A stretch of 64,000 nucleotides of DNA from Nomia melanderi (lineage: Eukaryota > Arthropoda > Insecta > Hymenoptera > Halictidae), in assembly GCF_051020985.1 (NCBI RefSeq), contig NC_135000.1, positions 24,334,784 to 24,398,783 of the forward strand. Reading direction: 5' to 3'. A program made the position numbers and the translations under genes. Below the pieces are notes generated by a model. The model did not search any database, had not been told where the DNA came from, and saw nothing but the letters and a program-made list of their open reading frames with translations. The number at the start of each line of letters is the position of its first letter. Position 1 is the first letter of the stretch. Positions 40,301 to 54,300 of the stretch are shown here, in pieces.

Positions 40301-42345
40301 TTTAACTCCTTTCCACGGAATCGATCGGGGAGATCGCTGATCGTAATCTACCCCTCGCGTACATTCGTTATCTCTCTCTCTCTCTCTCCCTCTCTCTTTC
40401 TTTCTCTTTCTCTTTCTCACTTTTTCTATCTCTTTATCTTTCTTTTCCTTGGCGTCTATTCTCCTTTCCACGTTTCTCGTCCCGCAAATCAATCTAGACC
40501 AACAATCTCTTTTTCTCTTTGTCATGTCGCAAAAGCACATTCTCGTGGGATCGAGAAATTTCGCAAAAGATCGTCGACTATTACGGTTCGCCGATACTAG
40601 ATGCATTCAAGGAGGCATAACCGTTTCCAACTTCGAAAAGTAGGTATGCTTTTCGGATTTTATTACAGCACAACGGCTCAGTTGAAGTTTACTGTTTCCT
40701 TTTTAACAGCTTTAATGCTATATTGTAAACCATTCAAATGAAAAGTCTGAGTCCGAGAACCTTTTTTGTTTTCCGAAAGTTGTACAGGCGAGTATAACCG
40801 ACGTTCGAAATTTAAAGCCGATTGATCGAACGTAGCCCGAGTTTTCACGTCTACCATGAAAAGCAAGTATTTAGTTTGGTAAAATGATGTAATTTCACCG
40901 TTTCGTTTTTTTATTTATTTGTCTGTTTCTGAAACGGTTATTCCCCCTTGATCCCGTGCCTTATTCTATCGAATTATATTCGAGACGAAGAGTCATAAGT
41001 GAATAGTTGCAAAAGAAATATTAAAGCAGAGGTTTAAAAACGTATTGAAAGCGGTATTATAAACAGTGTAACAGACGAGACGGTTCACGATGAAAGCGAG
41101 AAAAGATATTTAGAGACATATTTCCAATCTGGATCCGGTATTCCCTGGGTCATCCTCGCTTTCGTGTTTCAACAAATCAGAACGAGAGAACAAGGAATAG
41201 GTTTTTAATCTATAACCAACGGAATAAAATCTTATCGCGGTTGTTCTCTTTGCCTCGGTTGCCTTCGAAACCGTCTGATCTGTTACGCGAAAGATTTTCT
41301 CCCGGCGAAACGAGAATCAACGATGCAACGGCGCCACAGTGTTCGACCGCGTCATAAATACAGTTGAAAAAAAAATTAACCCATCTCTCGATGCTCGCCA
41401 CAGTAAATCACGGAATTTTATTTCCATCGATTCGTGCTGCGATAGAAACGTAGTATCGCGGGACGCAACGGTAAATCAACGAGCGAGAATCTACTTAGAG
41501 ATTTCGAGGGATTCATTAATTTTCTTTCAACTGTATCGATAAACGGCAGTCCGAGATCCGAGAAGTTTCACCGTACGAATCGTACTTCCATACTCGCCGC
41601 TTTTTTTTCGTTTTCTCCCCGCTGGATCCTTCCCCGATAATCGCTCCATTGTAACGTCTAACCAGTTCCGTCCTCTAACACGGGGTGTGGTTTTGCGCAA
41701 GGTGCATCGAACCCGATAAGAATTCACACGCACGCACAAACTCGCTTCAAACACTTAACGCAAGGTGTTCTGGGTATACCTCGTTACGTCCCGTTCCAAA
41801 AGATCCTTTGTCGTAGCGCTTCCCGCGAACAAGAGTTAACCTTCTTAACATCATTAACGACTGCTAGCGCAAAAACGCAACGCTGTCTCTCTCGTCCGTT
41901 GGAACGTTCGGAACCGTTTCGCAACGGGTTCCGAGCCGAAAACGGGATTTCGAAATTTAAGCGAGAACCAACTTGATCCGAATAGAAATCCTCGCGTGTC
42001 AGTGGAAGGCCCGCTCTAACACTTCTCCTTAACCATGGTACCCCTGGGATTCCCCTCGAAAGGTAAGCAAAATGGAGCAAGCGTATCCTAAGTGTCAGGG
42101 GACAAGTAGTTCGCTGTAATTCTCTCGGCGACGGTAACCACTCACTCTCTCACCCCCTCTTTTCTCGCAAACTACCAGTAGCCATCTCCTCTTAACGCAT
42201 TCACGTTATCTCTTGTGTAGCGATACCGGAGTTTATATAGTCTGTCTCTTTCCCTCTCTCTACCTCTGTGTCTCTGTCTCCTGCTCAGCCTGGTAGCTTC
42301 CCCGCGCTTTCCGCGTTTATCTACTCCGATTGTGCGAAGATCTGT

Positions 42346-42380
<35 letters not shown>

Positions 42381-45300
42381 CGCCGCGGGCAATCGCCATT
42401 TACGGGGCAGAGGGCCCCGGAAGACTGACCAATCGGGGGATGCGCATAAATATCGGCCGGTGGGCCAAAGGAACCAGCCCGGTAGCCAGAAATTTCGTTT
42501 GGGAATTCCGTTTAATCGGCGCGGAAAGGACCGATCGCGGATTAGCGTTGGCACCGGAGGACAAAGCCGGCAGTCGGCATCGGAACGTCGGATTGACGCG
42601 TGTTAGAGACCGGTTAGTTACGAGCAGATTTATCGGGGGGTGGGAACGGAACAAGGCCGAGGGGAGGGCGGGAGGGCTGGGCCACGTCCGAGATTACGAT
42701 TTAAGTGAAACCGGGACGGGGTCGAGAGGACGGTTTTCGCCTGGAACGATTAATGAAATTGAATGGCCGGGGGTCGGCTGCGAAATTCCGTCTACGGAAT
42801 TAATGACGGCCCGCTGCGTAACCGTGGAAATGTTCATTACGCCGTTGAGAAATGACGCGCGCGTTAGTGGATTTTCCACTCTTAATCTGCCACGGGCCGG
42901 GAACCCGGCGCAATTAGATCGGAAAAGAACGGCCAATCCGCGGGGCAACGGTTTTCAACGCGGAAATTAGTTCCATTCCGCGTACGCGTTAACCCTCGAT
43001 TGATGGGGTAGGCATCCTATTTTTCGTGTTCCGTCGAATTCGGTCGAATTACTTCGTTTTCAAAGGAACCAGGCGAACGGCAAAATTTATGATGCGTCGA
43101 TTACCGTTTGCGTTCTATCGGTATCGTCTTTTAAACCGTGGAGAGCCCTTTAGGTATCGGACGCTTGTACGTGAAATAGTAAAGGTTAATGGATCGATCA
43201 AAAAGAAATTCGATTATTCAACGAAAGATCAAAGATAAAACCTTCGTTACGGCCAACGTTCGACCTGATTTTATACGTGTCCGTAGTTTAATTATAATGT
43301 TATCACTCGAGGGTTAATCTCGTTCAATAATTTCGCCTTGTTGTTCGTCGGAGCCGTTGCCGGCACTCGACGCGAGAACAATTTTGTAATGCGTTAACAA
43401 TCAAACAACTGTTTTCTATGAATCATTAACTCGAAACACGACGGAACGGGAATTCTGTGTTTTAATGATCGCTTAACTTCCTGTCAACTGGACTAGAAAT
43501 TTTCCGAATTCGTATCGGGGGAAATATAAAACAACGGTCGGATAATTGCGTCGCAATTAAATGTTACAATTTATTGCCGCGCGCGAAGCGGACGGTCGTT
43601 CCGTGTTACGCGAATTTCGTTACGTGGACCGCGGCGTAGAGGAAGGTAGTCCGAAGACCTGCCGGTCGAGGTTGTTGCCATCCCGCATCTTCTGGGAACG
43701 GATTCTTTCCTCGGCGTTGCGCAATCGCGGCGTAATTACATTGCGCTAATAGCCACTCGATGATTCGACTCTCGTCGTTAACTCTGACCGACGGGGGAAC
43801 CAGTTCGAAAACTTCGAGATCCTCCGACGGCCTTTCCTATTGGCTGTTTTTCTTCTTTTCGGTCCGCCGCGGTATACTACGGCGCGAGGAAGTATCATTG
43901 GCGAGAGGCGCGCCTCCCTTCCCCGACACTTTGTCGGTTACGAGAAAAATCACGAAAGTAACAGACACGCGAGACAGTTTCTGGAACCCGTTATCACGTT
44001 CGCCGTCATCATGGTCAATGATTGGTTGAATCATGTTATTGACTGTAAGTGGAACGTCATGCCGTAGCGCGTCTGCTCTTATAGCGTGTTTCATGGCGCG
44101 AAACAAATCGGGGAGACGGACGTGACGTCGTTCATAATTTGTAAACTTTGATATTTCTGTTTTTCTCCGAAGACAATTTGAAAGGAATACATTCGAAGGG
44201 ATAGCATAATGAAATAACGGTAGAGAATCGAGACAGACTGAATTCAATTGATGAAATCTCCTGTATAAATCCGAACATTATCGAATATAAAACGTATGCG
44301 ATTTCCGAGTGTATCCGCGAGGAATCGTATACGTATATACAGTTATTAGAAAAATAGCATGAAAGCATTCTTTCACGTGAATGTTTCCACGACACGCAAA
44401 ATGGCGGCGAACTTGTTGAACGGTCGATCGATGCGCACGATTCGCGGAACATGCACATCGTGCGATACGAACGATCGTGATCGCGGGTCATTACTTTCGT
44501 TAACGTTTCAACGGCAGAACCGGTCGCCTCGGCGCGCAATAATTAACAACAAAAAAAAAAGAAAAAGAAGAAAAAAAACACAGAGTTTTCCGTCCGTGTC
44601 CTTTGATATTTATACAACATTTCCCTGAACGTTCTCGTTTAGGCCCAACGACAGATCAATCGCGCAGCGTGACCGGAAATTCTTAACCCGCTCTGATACG
44701 TTCCGATATGAAATTCAACGTTTCCCCGGCGTTTGTTCGTTCGCTATTAATAACGAGCAATCAACCGGAGGTAAAACAAAAATCACCGCCGAAAAGCAAA
44801 GAAAAGAATAGGACGATGGAGGCGGGGGAAAGCTCGAGCTTAGAGAACGGGGCAAACGGAAAGGGATTTCTTCACGGTGCACGGGGATGCGTTACGGCGT
44901 AATCGATCCGACGTAGATATATTAAACAATTTTACGATTCGTCATCGTGCCCGATGAAGATAATTAACCGTGGCGGGGAAACGCGAGAAGAACGTAATTT
45001 CGTACCGCAATCAAGCAACCTCGGGGCCAGCAGTCTTTTGACCCGATGGCAAACAATTACAGGAACGTCTCCCTCGAAATGCTATCCTGTCCCGGCGGAT
45101 ATTTATCAAAACACACCCATCCACGTTGATCGTGATGGACGAGGGAAAAAAGGAGGGTTGCTCCTTCAGGGCTCCACCTGTATCCTCGCATCGTCGATAA
45201 ACAAGTTCCCGTCCGTCCACGATCGAAACGGGACCGGTCAGCTACTAATGAAATGATCACGGCGCGTCGTTTTCGCATTGGGGAAACTCCGTCGGGTTCG

Positions 45301-48300
45301 TGTTTATCCTTCATTTCCGCCGGGATAGTTTCCATTCTTCTTTTTTTCCATCGTTCCTCTCGTTCTTTCTTTTTCCTTTTCTTTTTTTTCTTTCGTAACG
45401 GACGGCTCGCGTGTGCCGACCGGGCGGGATACAACACGGGAGTGGAAAGCGAACGTAATTTTCCGTCGAAGTCCTTCGACGAAATCCCGTCGCCTCCGGT
45501 CGCGCCGGGATTAAGGAGCTCCGCGCGTCTCGCCGCAGCGCCGCGTCGTTCGACGTTTATGGTTTCCGGCGGAATCGACGAAGTGGATGCAGAAAGTTAG
45601 CATTTTAATGCTTTCTAAATTACAACCGTGGTATAATTGAATGCGCCTGACTTTTTCTGCTGCCCCGCGGCCGTGTTAAGTCCACGGAATGATGTATATT
45701 ATTTACACGGTTGCTCGAAAATATGGGGCTCCGTCGGCCATTCCGACGCGCGAGACCTCTTTTGCATATTCATGAGGATCCTTACCGCGCTCCGTCCTCC
45801 TTAAAGAATTACCCCTGGGGTGCGTAATTCGGCAATCTGTGACAATTTTCTGTTAGATTGTATCCGGTGTCTAGAATAATGCTCGCTTGGAATTTTATTG
45901 TCGCGCCTTTGAAGTCTCGAAGTGTTCATTGAAATATCGAAGATGAAAGAAATTTGTTCAACGTGAGAACGCATCGTTAAGAGGAAACGCGAGTCGAGTG
46001 AATTTACCATTATTTCTTTCTTCTCATTGTCGTAACTCTCGAAGAATCTTTAATACGGACAAACCGAAGGTAAGACTTACAATCGTCTTACAGTCGAGAA
46101 ATAGGGCGGCACAAAGTAAAATTCGCTCGATAGGTGTTCCCAAAACGCGGCCGTTATCTCGGGTCAATTTCGCGTGGCCGGAAGTGGCTGATGCTCGATT
46201 CGCGTCCGGAATAAGCCGTGTCAATCTCTTGGTAAATCGAAAATTACAAGTTGCCGGCTCACTAGTCCGATTTCCTTTAACTCGATCAGCCTCCTGTATT
46301 TTTCACCCGTCGCTCTCCCTCCGAGATCAGTTTAGCCTCCGGTCTTCGTATTTAACCTGAGCTAATTGCAGCCGCGCGAATGCCGCCGATAATCTCATTA
46401 GGCGAAATTAGCTCTTCCATTCAATCGGAAGACGATAACGCGATCAGACTCGCTGTCGCGGTTTCCCCTCGCCCCGCCGGCCACGCCGCCCCTTCGTTCC
46501 CCGTTGTTTTTGTTTTCCGCGCGTATTTTTTTCCTCGGCCGGTCCGTTTTTATTGGTCACCCCGGTCGGTTTTCAATTTTTAGATCGATCGATCCCGGTC
46601 GAAATACGCTCGAGCACGTAGCTCTCGAGGCTGATCGCACCCGGCTCTTTCCGGATTTTCATTAGTGCTTCCAATCGACGGTTAAAACGCTAATAGACGC
46701 CGACTGTAATTGGCGATTAAACGCTAAAGCGATAATAAACTATTAACACATTGCCGCGCCGGTCTGGCTTCAGAGCGTGCCGGTTAAGCTGCTTAGTTGA
46801 TCCAGCCGGTAATGGCCCGCCACTTCTTCCTCGACACTGTTCGAACGAGCCAAGGAACTAGAGTTTCTTTCATCTTTGACAAGCGGCTCACCTTCGGCAA
46901 CGAGTGGAAAAAATCTGATCGCTCGAATATTACAAATTCCACTTTTATCGAATAAACTTGAAACAATAGCTTCCGTTCGGAAATACCGAAGACATATTTC
47001 ACTGCGAAATACGTCTCGCGTTTCGCGCCGATTGACATCGATCGCGAAAGCTATATTCGCGGATCGTTCGCCGCAGATCAAAGACCATCGTGGAAAGGTT
47101 AAACGCGCACAACAGCCCGGAAAGCAATCAAATCGCAAAATCTTCGTCGTTACATTCTCAAGCAGGTGGCACAGGAAGGGAATGCAAACACGAAACAGCT
47201 ATTTCACATTTGCCGTGTCTACGTACCGGGAATAAATTCCTACCAAGTAACCGCGTAATATCCGCGCGTATTCGGGGCGGGGTTGCGCTCGCGCGCGTAC
47301 GTGTACGTACCCTCAAGTTCCGTCGACAAAACTCGTTTAATCCTCCGGCAGATTAAGAGGAAGAGACTTGAGCGGAGAAAGAGAGACAGAGGAGCCGCTC
47401 ACAGTTAGGTACTTAAAAGTATTCCAATCACGGGAACGCGGGGAAAGTCCGACGAATATTTCTAGTTACCCCTGGTGGAACCGGGTGTCCGGGTGTCTGG
47501 GGTTGAGGAAAGGGGGGAGGAGGAGGAGGAGGAGAAGTAGGAGGAAGAGAAGGAGAGAGCAGGACGAAAGCGTAGAATGGATACAGGTGAGGATGAAAAG
47601 AGGGTGCGAATCGGGGAGAAGTTTCAAGGGAAGCCATCCCCACCCTCTGTACACGCTCGAACTCTGGCACAGTCGGGAAATGTCACTGTATATATACAAA
47701 GCACAAATATCGCACTTTCCGTGATATCCTTGCTCCATCTTGACACACAAGCGACCAACTGCATGCCTCAGTTATTGTCTAATATACTTGCAGTGAGAAT
47801 TGCTGGATACATGTGTGCTCGTCGCAGCCACGATCGTGTTTCGCTGTTACTGTTGATCATTGCAACGCTTTGCGTTGGCCAATTAGCAAACACGGTGCAA
47901 TGATCCTTCAGAATTCTCTGCTTATTTTTGTTGTTTTTAATCAGTGTTTTATTGTGATCGTTGTTAACCTTCATTTCACGATCGTGGTGGTAACCCGAGT
48001 ATTCGCAGAAGGAGATCTTAAATCGTCGCTTCTGTAACCGATTACACGAATATTTTTATTGCGATTAATTAACAGTTTCGACGTTTCGCTTGAATCTTTT
48101 GAGTAGTAATTAATCGTATCGCGAATTAAGATCTCCTTCCGCGAACCTGCTATTCCAGGTGTAACATTTAATGTAACAGACGAATTTTATATATATACGT
48201 AAGACATTCTGTATATATAAAATTTGCTATACATATCTATATATATATATACATATATATAAATAAAAGAACGCCACGTGTGCTGCCATGGATCTTTCCC

Positions 48301-51300
48301 TTTTCTCTTGTCACCGTCTGGAATGCCACGAAGAGATGCTCCTGTGTTGTGTTCTTTTGTTTTGCCACTTTGACCGCCGTACACACTTACAATGGTGTCT
48401 GCGAGGGAAATTATCCTGGGGAAAATTCTTGGTGGAAAAGAGGCTTTTTCGACGATGTCCGTCACGCTCGCTCGTTTCTCAGCGATCACTGGTTTACACG
48501 TACCTACTTACTTTGCAACCATCGAACGCATCGGCTCACACATGGAATTCTGCACGAATCATTTCCTATCGATTCTTTGCTTGATTAAACGCTCCACGAA
48601 CGGCGATTCTGTGGCAAGAAAAATAAATCACACGAAAGGAAGAAGTAAATTAATTCGAAAGAACGCGCGACGGACTATTTATGGCGCAACATGTTGATCC
48701 TTCTCTTTTTTTTTTCTTCTATATAACACGTACGATGATCGAGAAAATGCGATACCATTCGACGCGGGGGGAAACGGTTTACACGATCCGGTGTGCGTAA
48801 CGCTTTCGTTTAAGAATCCCGCGGATACTAAAAAGAAGCGGCCGGGTATAAAATTACGCGGAGGGGCTCGCCGAGCCGTGGATAAACGAATCCACGCTAT
48901 CCGACTGCGTTCCGCTTGCTAAACACACGGATCGAGCGATCCTCGCGACGGATTGAGATCGCGATAACGTAAAATCGATTAATTCCTCAATCACGCCAAG
49001 GCAAATCACCGATCGTACGTCGGCGAACCACTTTCACACTCTTCAACCCTACCAAAAACATATTTCCCGCGTTACGCGATGTCTCCCCCGAGAAAACGAA
49101 ATTAATCCGATCCGTGACATTTAATTTCACCCCGATCGCCGGCCGAATCCAATTTTTCGAAACATCCGCGATCAACATACGCCGCGTTCGTATTTCACGC
49201 GCTTTCATTCGCCGACCACAATTGATTCCCTATTAATTCGCTGCCAACGGAACTTCCGACTCCGGGACCGTAGAAAAAACAGAGAAAAAAAACGTTCGAT
49301 TTTCAATTCCAGCCTGCCCCATTACGTTTGCGCCGGTCGATCGATCGGGAACCGGCCCCGATAAAAAACAATTCCCTGTCCGGCCACGCGGCTTTCTCGT
49401 TTAATCGTCTTCCAGGGAAACCTGTCGCGCGGCGGACTGCCGGCCGTCCGTCCGTGCGACGTCGGGCACATCGGCGTCGCTCGGTACGCGATGCGACGCG
49501 CGCGTTGGAAGTTCCGCGCCGCGGTAGGGCGCCTGAATCGATCCGCGGGAGCGCGTAACGCCGTAATCCTATTTCATGAACACGGGCCGGCGAATTGAAT
49601 GAACGATCGTTCGAGTTTCTCAAAGCGACCGATTTTCAATTTCCCCCCTTCCTCGCCGCGTTGCGTCGTTCAGTCCGCCCGTCGGACCCGTCGGACCCGT
49701 CGCGTCGTGCCCCCCACACCCACGTTTCTTTCCGGCGGGTTTTATTCGCTCGTCCGGCGTGCTGCGACGCGGCGTCGAACGGCGCGGCGCGGCGCGTACG
49801 CGCGCCACATTGCTTTCGCTCTTTCCCTCCGTCTATTTCGTTTTGCCGGTCGGCGTGCGTCAAAGGGAAACGGATTTTCCCGGGCGATTTTCGGTGGTCC
49901 GCGTGCGTGGCGTAGAGTCCTCGCGAACAATCCGGCGAGTTCGCTTGCACAAAGAAATTCCATCGGCGATTAAAGAGTCGCGGGAGTCTCGGCACGGTGA
50001 AACGAGAAACGCCTCGGTTTCTCTCGTCTCCCGTTCGCCCCCGTTCGGCCACCCTCTCTCTCCCGATTCACCGGTTCAATCGACCCCCCACCCTCTTTTG
50101 TACACACGTACGAACACGCGTACGCGAGAGTCCGCTCGGTTTTCGTTCCGTTGTCGAGACCGTAGGCGTGACTCGGCTCTCGCGTTACAGCCTCGCGATT
50201 CCACCGAGCAGATACGGCCACGCGAACCGGGAACCCAGCCGAACGATTTTTCATAATCTACCTCTGCGGCACCTCGATTAATTGATTCTTCGCCGATACA
50301 CGATCACTCGGCCCCCGCGTTCCGCGCTCCCCCTCGTTCGGATCCTCGACGTTCGATTAATTTCGCGCGCGGTCCTGGCGCCCGCTGTTACGGTTTCGTC
50401 GCGATCTCTCGTCGGCTCCGACGGGCGCGCCGTGTTTTCGGCTAAAACTGAATCCGTGTATCCGCGCGGACCTCATTTCGCGCCCCAATTTCCAGCCGCG
50501 AATGGCGGTTCCGTGTCGCGCGGCGCGCCGGGAATGATCGACTCGCCCGTCGAGCCGCACACGAGGTGTCCCCAAAGAAAACAACATCGTTCCGCGCCGT
50601 CCGGGGAATGTATGATTCCGACCGGAACATTTCGGTAATCGCGAATCCGGCTCGCCGAGATTATTCGAAAACTTTCCGCGCTCGATTTATTTCGGAATAT
50701 CCGCGGTTTCATCGATCGCGTTGAATTCAGGATGGAAACTCGCCGACGAAGATGAAGCTCGACGTATGGCTCGAAAATATTGTACGTGTTCCTTGCGATT
50801 CGAAATTCATTTTTATTCCGATAATGAGGATTAAATCGGTGCCGTTCTACGAATACAGAGCGCGAATCTGGAACCGCGAGCGTATAAAGGGAATAAAGTG
50901 TGGGAAACGTTGGGCATAAAATTCAACAATTAAGAAGGGTTATAAATAGCGGGACGCTGTTGACGGTTCGTGCGGGAGGCTTTTTACGCGAGAGATGTAC
51001 TTTTCAACCCTCAGGTGTCGCGTGACACGAAGGCGTCCCGACCCGTTCTCTTTTGCGTTATTAAACGCTAGGCGCATAAATAAGGATATCGTAAATCATC
51101 CGGCGGAGCTTTAGATAGAAGAAAAACGCCGGGTTTCGGGGTATCATTTGAATAAACTTTTGTGAAAGACTTTAGGTCCCCGAGCTTTATTTAAAAGGTA
51201 GATCGGTGATTTTTAATGGCCCTTCCTCGCGAAACATTCTTAGAACGTTCCTCCCCCCCGCCGGTTCCGCGCCGGTTAAAAATTAACTTTCCCGCGATGA

Positions 51301-54300
51301 TGTATACGCGATTTATGAATAATATTTCTCGGTCGTCCGCGTGAATTTTTCGCGAGGGTAACGTGTATTTTCGGGGAACGTCCCGACGAGACGTTCCGTT
51401 GGTACGTTCGGTTATCTCCGTGAAATATTAAAGTCTACTTGAAACACACCGGCCTCGCGGCGATAACAATAAATCCCGTGTACCGCGTTGCGTGAATAAC
51501 ACAGCGTTTGGCAGCGCTGAATCCCGGGAATGAACGACGGTCCGTGTGAATCGTGCCTAAGCATACACAGTGGAGCAACTCCGCGAGAAAGCAGACCGAT
51601 TTTATGCAAATCTCATCAGCACACTCTTTCTGCCGAGCACCAATTATACGCCCCAAAGACGTTCTTTCTGATCTATTGTAAATGCACCGAATCATTTCTC
51701 CAATCGCTTGGTTCCCTTTCAATTTTCACTGTTCAGCGTAATTGAATCACCGATGGCATCGACAGCTCTCTCTTCCAGCGGCGAAGTTATTCCTGTAAAT
51801 ACCTCCTTCAATGCAAGCGCCGAGCGACTGGCTCTCGTCCTCGCTTCAAAATAACAAATTCTCCCCGTTACTTTTCATCGCGCAGAAATAATATTTATAA
51901 TCGATAGATCGCTGGAGCCGGTCCGTTACCGGAATTGAAACTCTGATACGACACCGAAAAGCGGGCTACAAACGAGCCCTTTGTGAACCGTGAAAAAGTC
52001 GTTATAGCCGCGATCGCTGTCGACACTTATACGCGTGTACGGCTCGTGTTTCTTCGCGCGCGTGTTCATACGTGAAATAAAAAAAAAAAAAAAAAAACGG
52101 GGAAAGAGACCGTGAAAACGCTTATGAAACAAAGTGACTTTCGGATTTTTAACGACGATAGCGAGCAGTTTTACGATTTTGACGTGCGCGCGATGACGAG
52201 GAAATTTATCGCTGTTCCTAGTAGATATTTAACTGACCTCTGACACAGCTTTTAGTCATCGGAATTTTTATCGCCGCTCGAAGTGGAACACGTGAATCGT
52301 GTAATGATGTCAGCGGGACTTCCCATTAGTAGAGGCAAGAAAGCCGGACAACAGGTCCCGTGTCGTTAAATCTTGATCAACCGTTCTTTTCCAAATTTTT
52401 TAGTCATTTTATTGACCGAACGGATAACTGTATTCCGGGACGATCGCTCGATTATACGTCCGAGCGAGACATTCCAAGCGTTTCGTCTTCGTTTCGCGCG
52501 GCGGGGCATATCAGTCATCCTCGAATCGCGTGGAAAAAAGGGATTTCCGTGCGTTGCGGACCGACCGGAGCGAAAATTTCTTTCGTGCGGCGAAAAAATA
52601 ACAGAGGGTTACACGGATAAATGACGGGGCGAGCCGTGAACCGGTCGAAACGTATTAAATCCGAGCCAACCCACGCGAGACGGAAGGTTTCTGAATCATC
52701 GTGAAATCGATGATTAAAGCAGCCAGCCAACCAGCCAGCCAGCCAGCGAGCGACCGACGACTCCGCGATACGGGAACGCGCAAACGCGGGGCCAGATGGA
52801 GACGAACGCGATGGGGAGGCCGAAGGAAACCGAAGCCCTTAATAACGAGCCGCGCAACATCCGCGAAATGGCGATTTTTCGTGTTCGCCCGTAGTTTATC
52901 CGGCCGAAATTACGTTTACCCTTGGCTCTATTTAGGGAGGAGGGCCTCGGTGGAAGGGCGACGTCGCGTCGATAAAAGACTTCCAGAGAGCATTAATAAT
53001 CGACGGAACAACGGTATATTACGGTTGATGGACGTGAAGCGACGATTTAAAAACGAACACACCTGAACGCGTATTTACAAATCGAAAATATTTACAACGA
53101 GTAATCCCTGAATGCACGACCTTTTCGGGAATAATAAAATATTTTGGACAAAGTCCACGTGTCATGGAACAAGAGGATAATTCTAAAAATTCATATAGTT
53201 TTAAAACTGTTATTCGTTCTAACAGATTTATCTTTAAACGGCTGCGATTTCGATGCAGTATTTTATTCGTGTCTACTATCCATTAACAACAGCTAGTCTA
53301 ATGGATTCGCCGTTTCTAAAATACTCGGAAAGGTGCTTCGCACGGCGGTTAATTACGGCCACCGTTACATTTTCGTCTTAAAACATTTACACTCCGGAGC
53401 GGAGACGTTGAACTTTAGGAGATACCATTTACCCCAATATCGGAACTACTTAAAACGTCCTAAAAATGAATCGCAATAGCTCCCGAACCGAAATTAAATT
53501 CTCATGAAGTTCCAAGTCACGCTTAAAATGGAACTTGCGAACAAAGTCACCGAAGTTTCTTACGAGGATCATTTTCATCCAACGGAGACGGAATTTAGCA
53601 TTCAACGATATCTTTCCTGAATTAATTCTACATTTATAAATCTATCTCGAGGCATGCAAATTTTACAGGGACGTTGGCTTCTCCCGGATTAATAGCGAAG
53701 TCTGTTTTTAAAAAAACCGCCGCGTCGAGTAGGGCAAAAAGGACCCGGCGTCCTGCGCGCGGTAACCCGGTACGCCTCATTATATTTCTTATTGTCTGTC
53801 GAGTCCCCGTCCCGGATAATCTTGAATCGAGAACGATCGCCGATAACGGCAGAGAGAGAGCCGGCCGAGCCAGCCCGTACGTCGCGTTTCTTCCCCCGTA
53901 ACATAGTAATCTACGACCCGCGGCCAATTACGCGGAGTAACCGGAACTTCCCGTGGGCTGTCGATACACGCCACTCGAATCACGACGAATTGACGACCCC
54001 CGCAAAGTCAACGAGAATTCCGCCCTTTCGTTCGGTTGTTCGCCCTCCTCTCCCTCGATCGATTCTCGTGCCGACCGCGCGCGCGAATTAATCCTTCCCG
54101 CTCGAAGGAACGTTTCCGCGTTTTTTTCCCTCACTTCCCCCTTTTTTTCCATTCTGTTCGACTCGTTCCCCCCTCCCCGCTCTACCCGTTCATTCGTTCG
54201 TTGTGTATCGCCGGGCACGCGTTCGCGGGAACCCGTGTACCACCCGAACGGCGGGGAAAGGGCGGCGGAAAAAATAAAAAAGTGATTCCCGAAGCCGGAG

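Noticed and set aside
42332..42970. 212-codon + strand frame starting at a TC repeat.
   Set aside because: Its start is encoded by the microsatellite (Leu-Ser run), the rest has no domain or splice support, and it lies within the Cirl intron.
48280..48588. Frame with a hydrophobic start and a GENSWWKRGFFDD segment resembling a secreted peptide with a dibasic site.
   Set aside because: The frame has no ATG before the hydrophobic part, and the overlapping frame that does have an ATG is different. No family is recognised.
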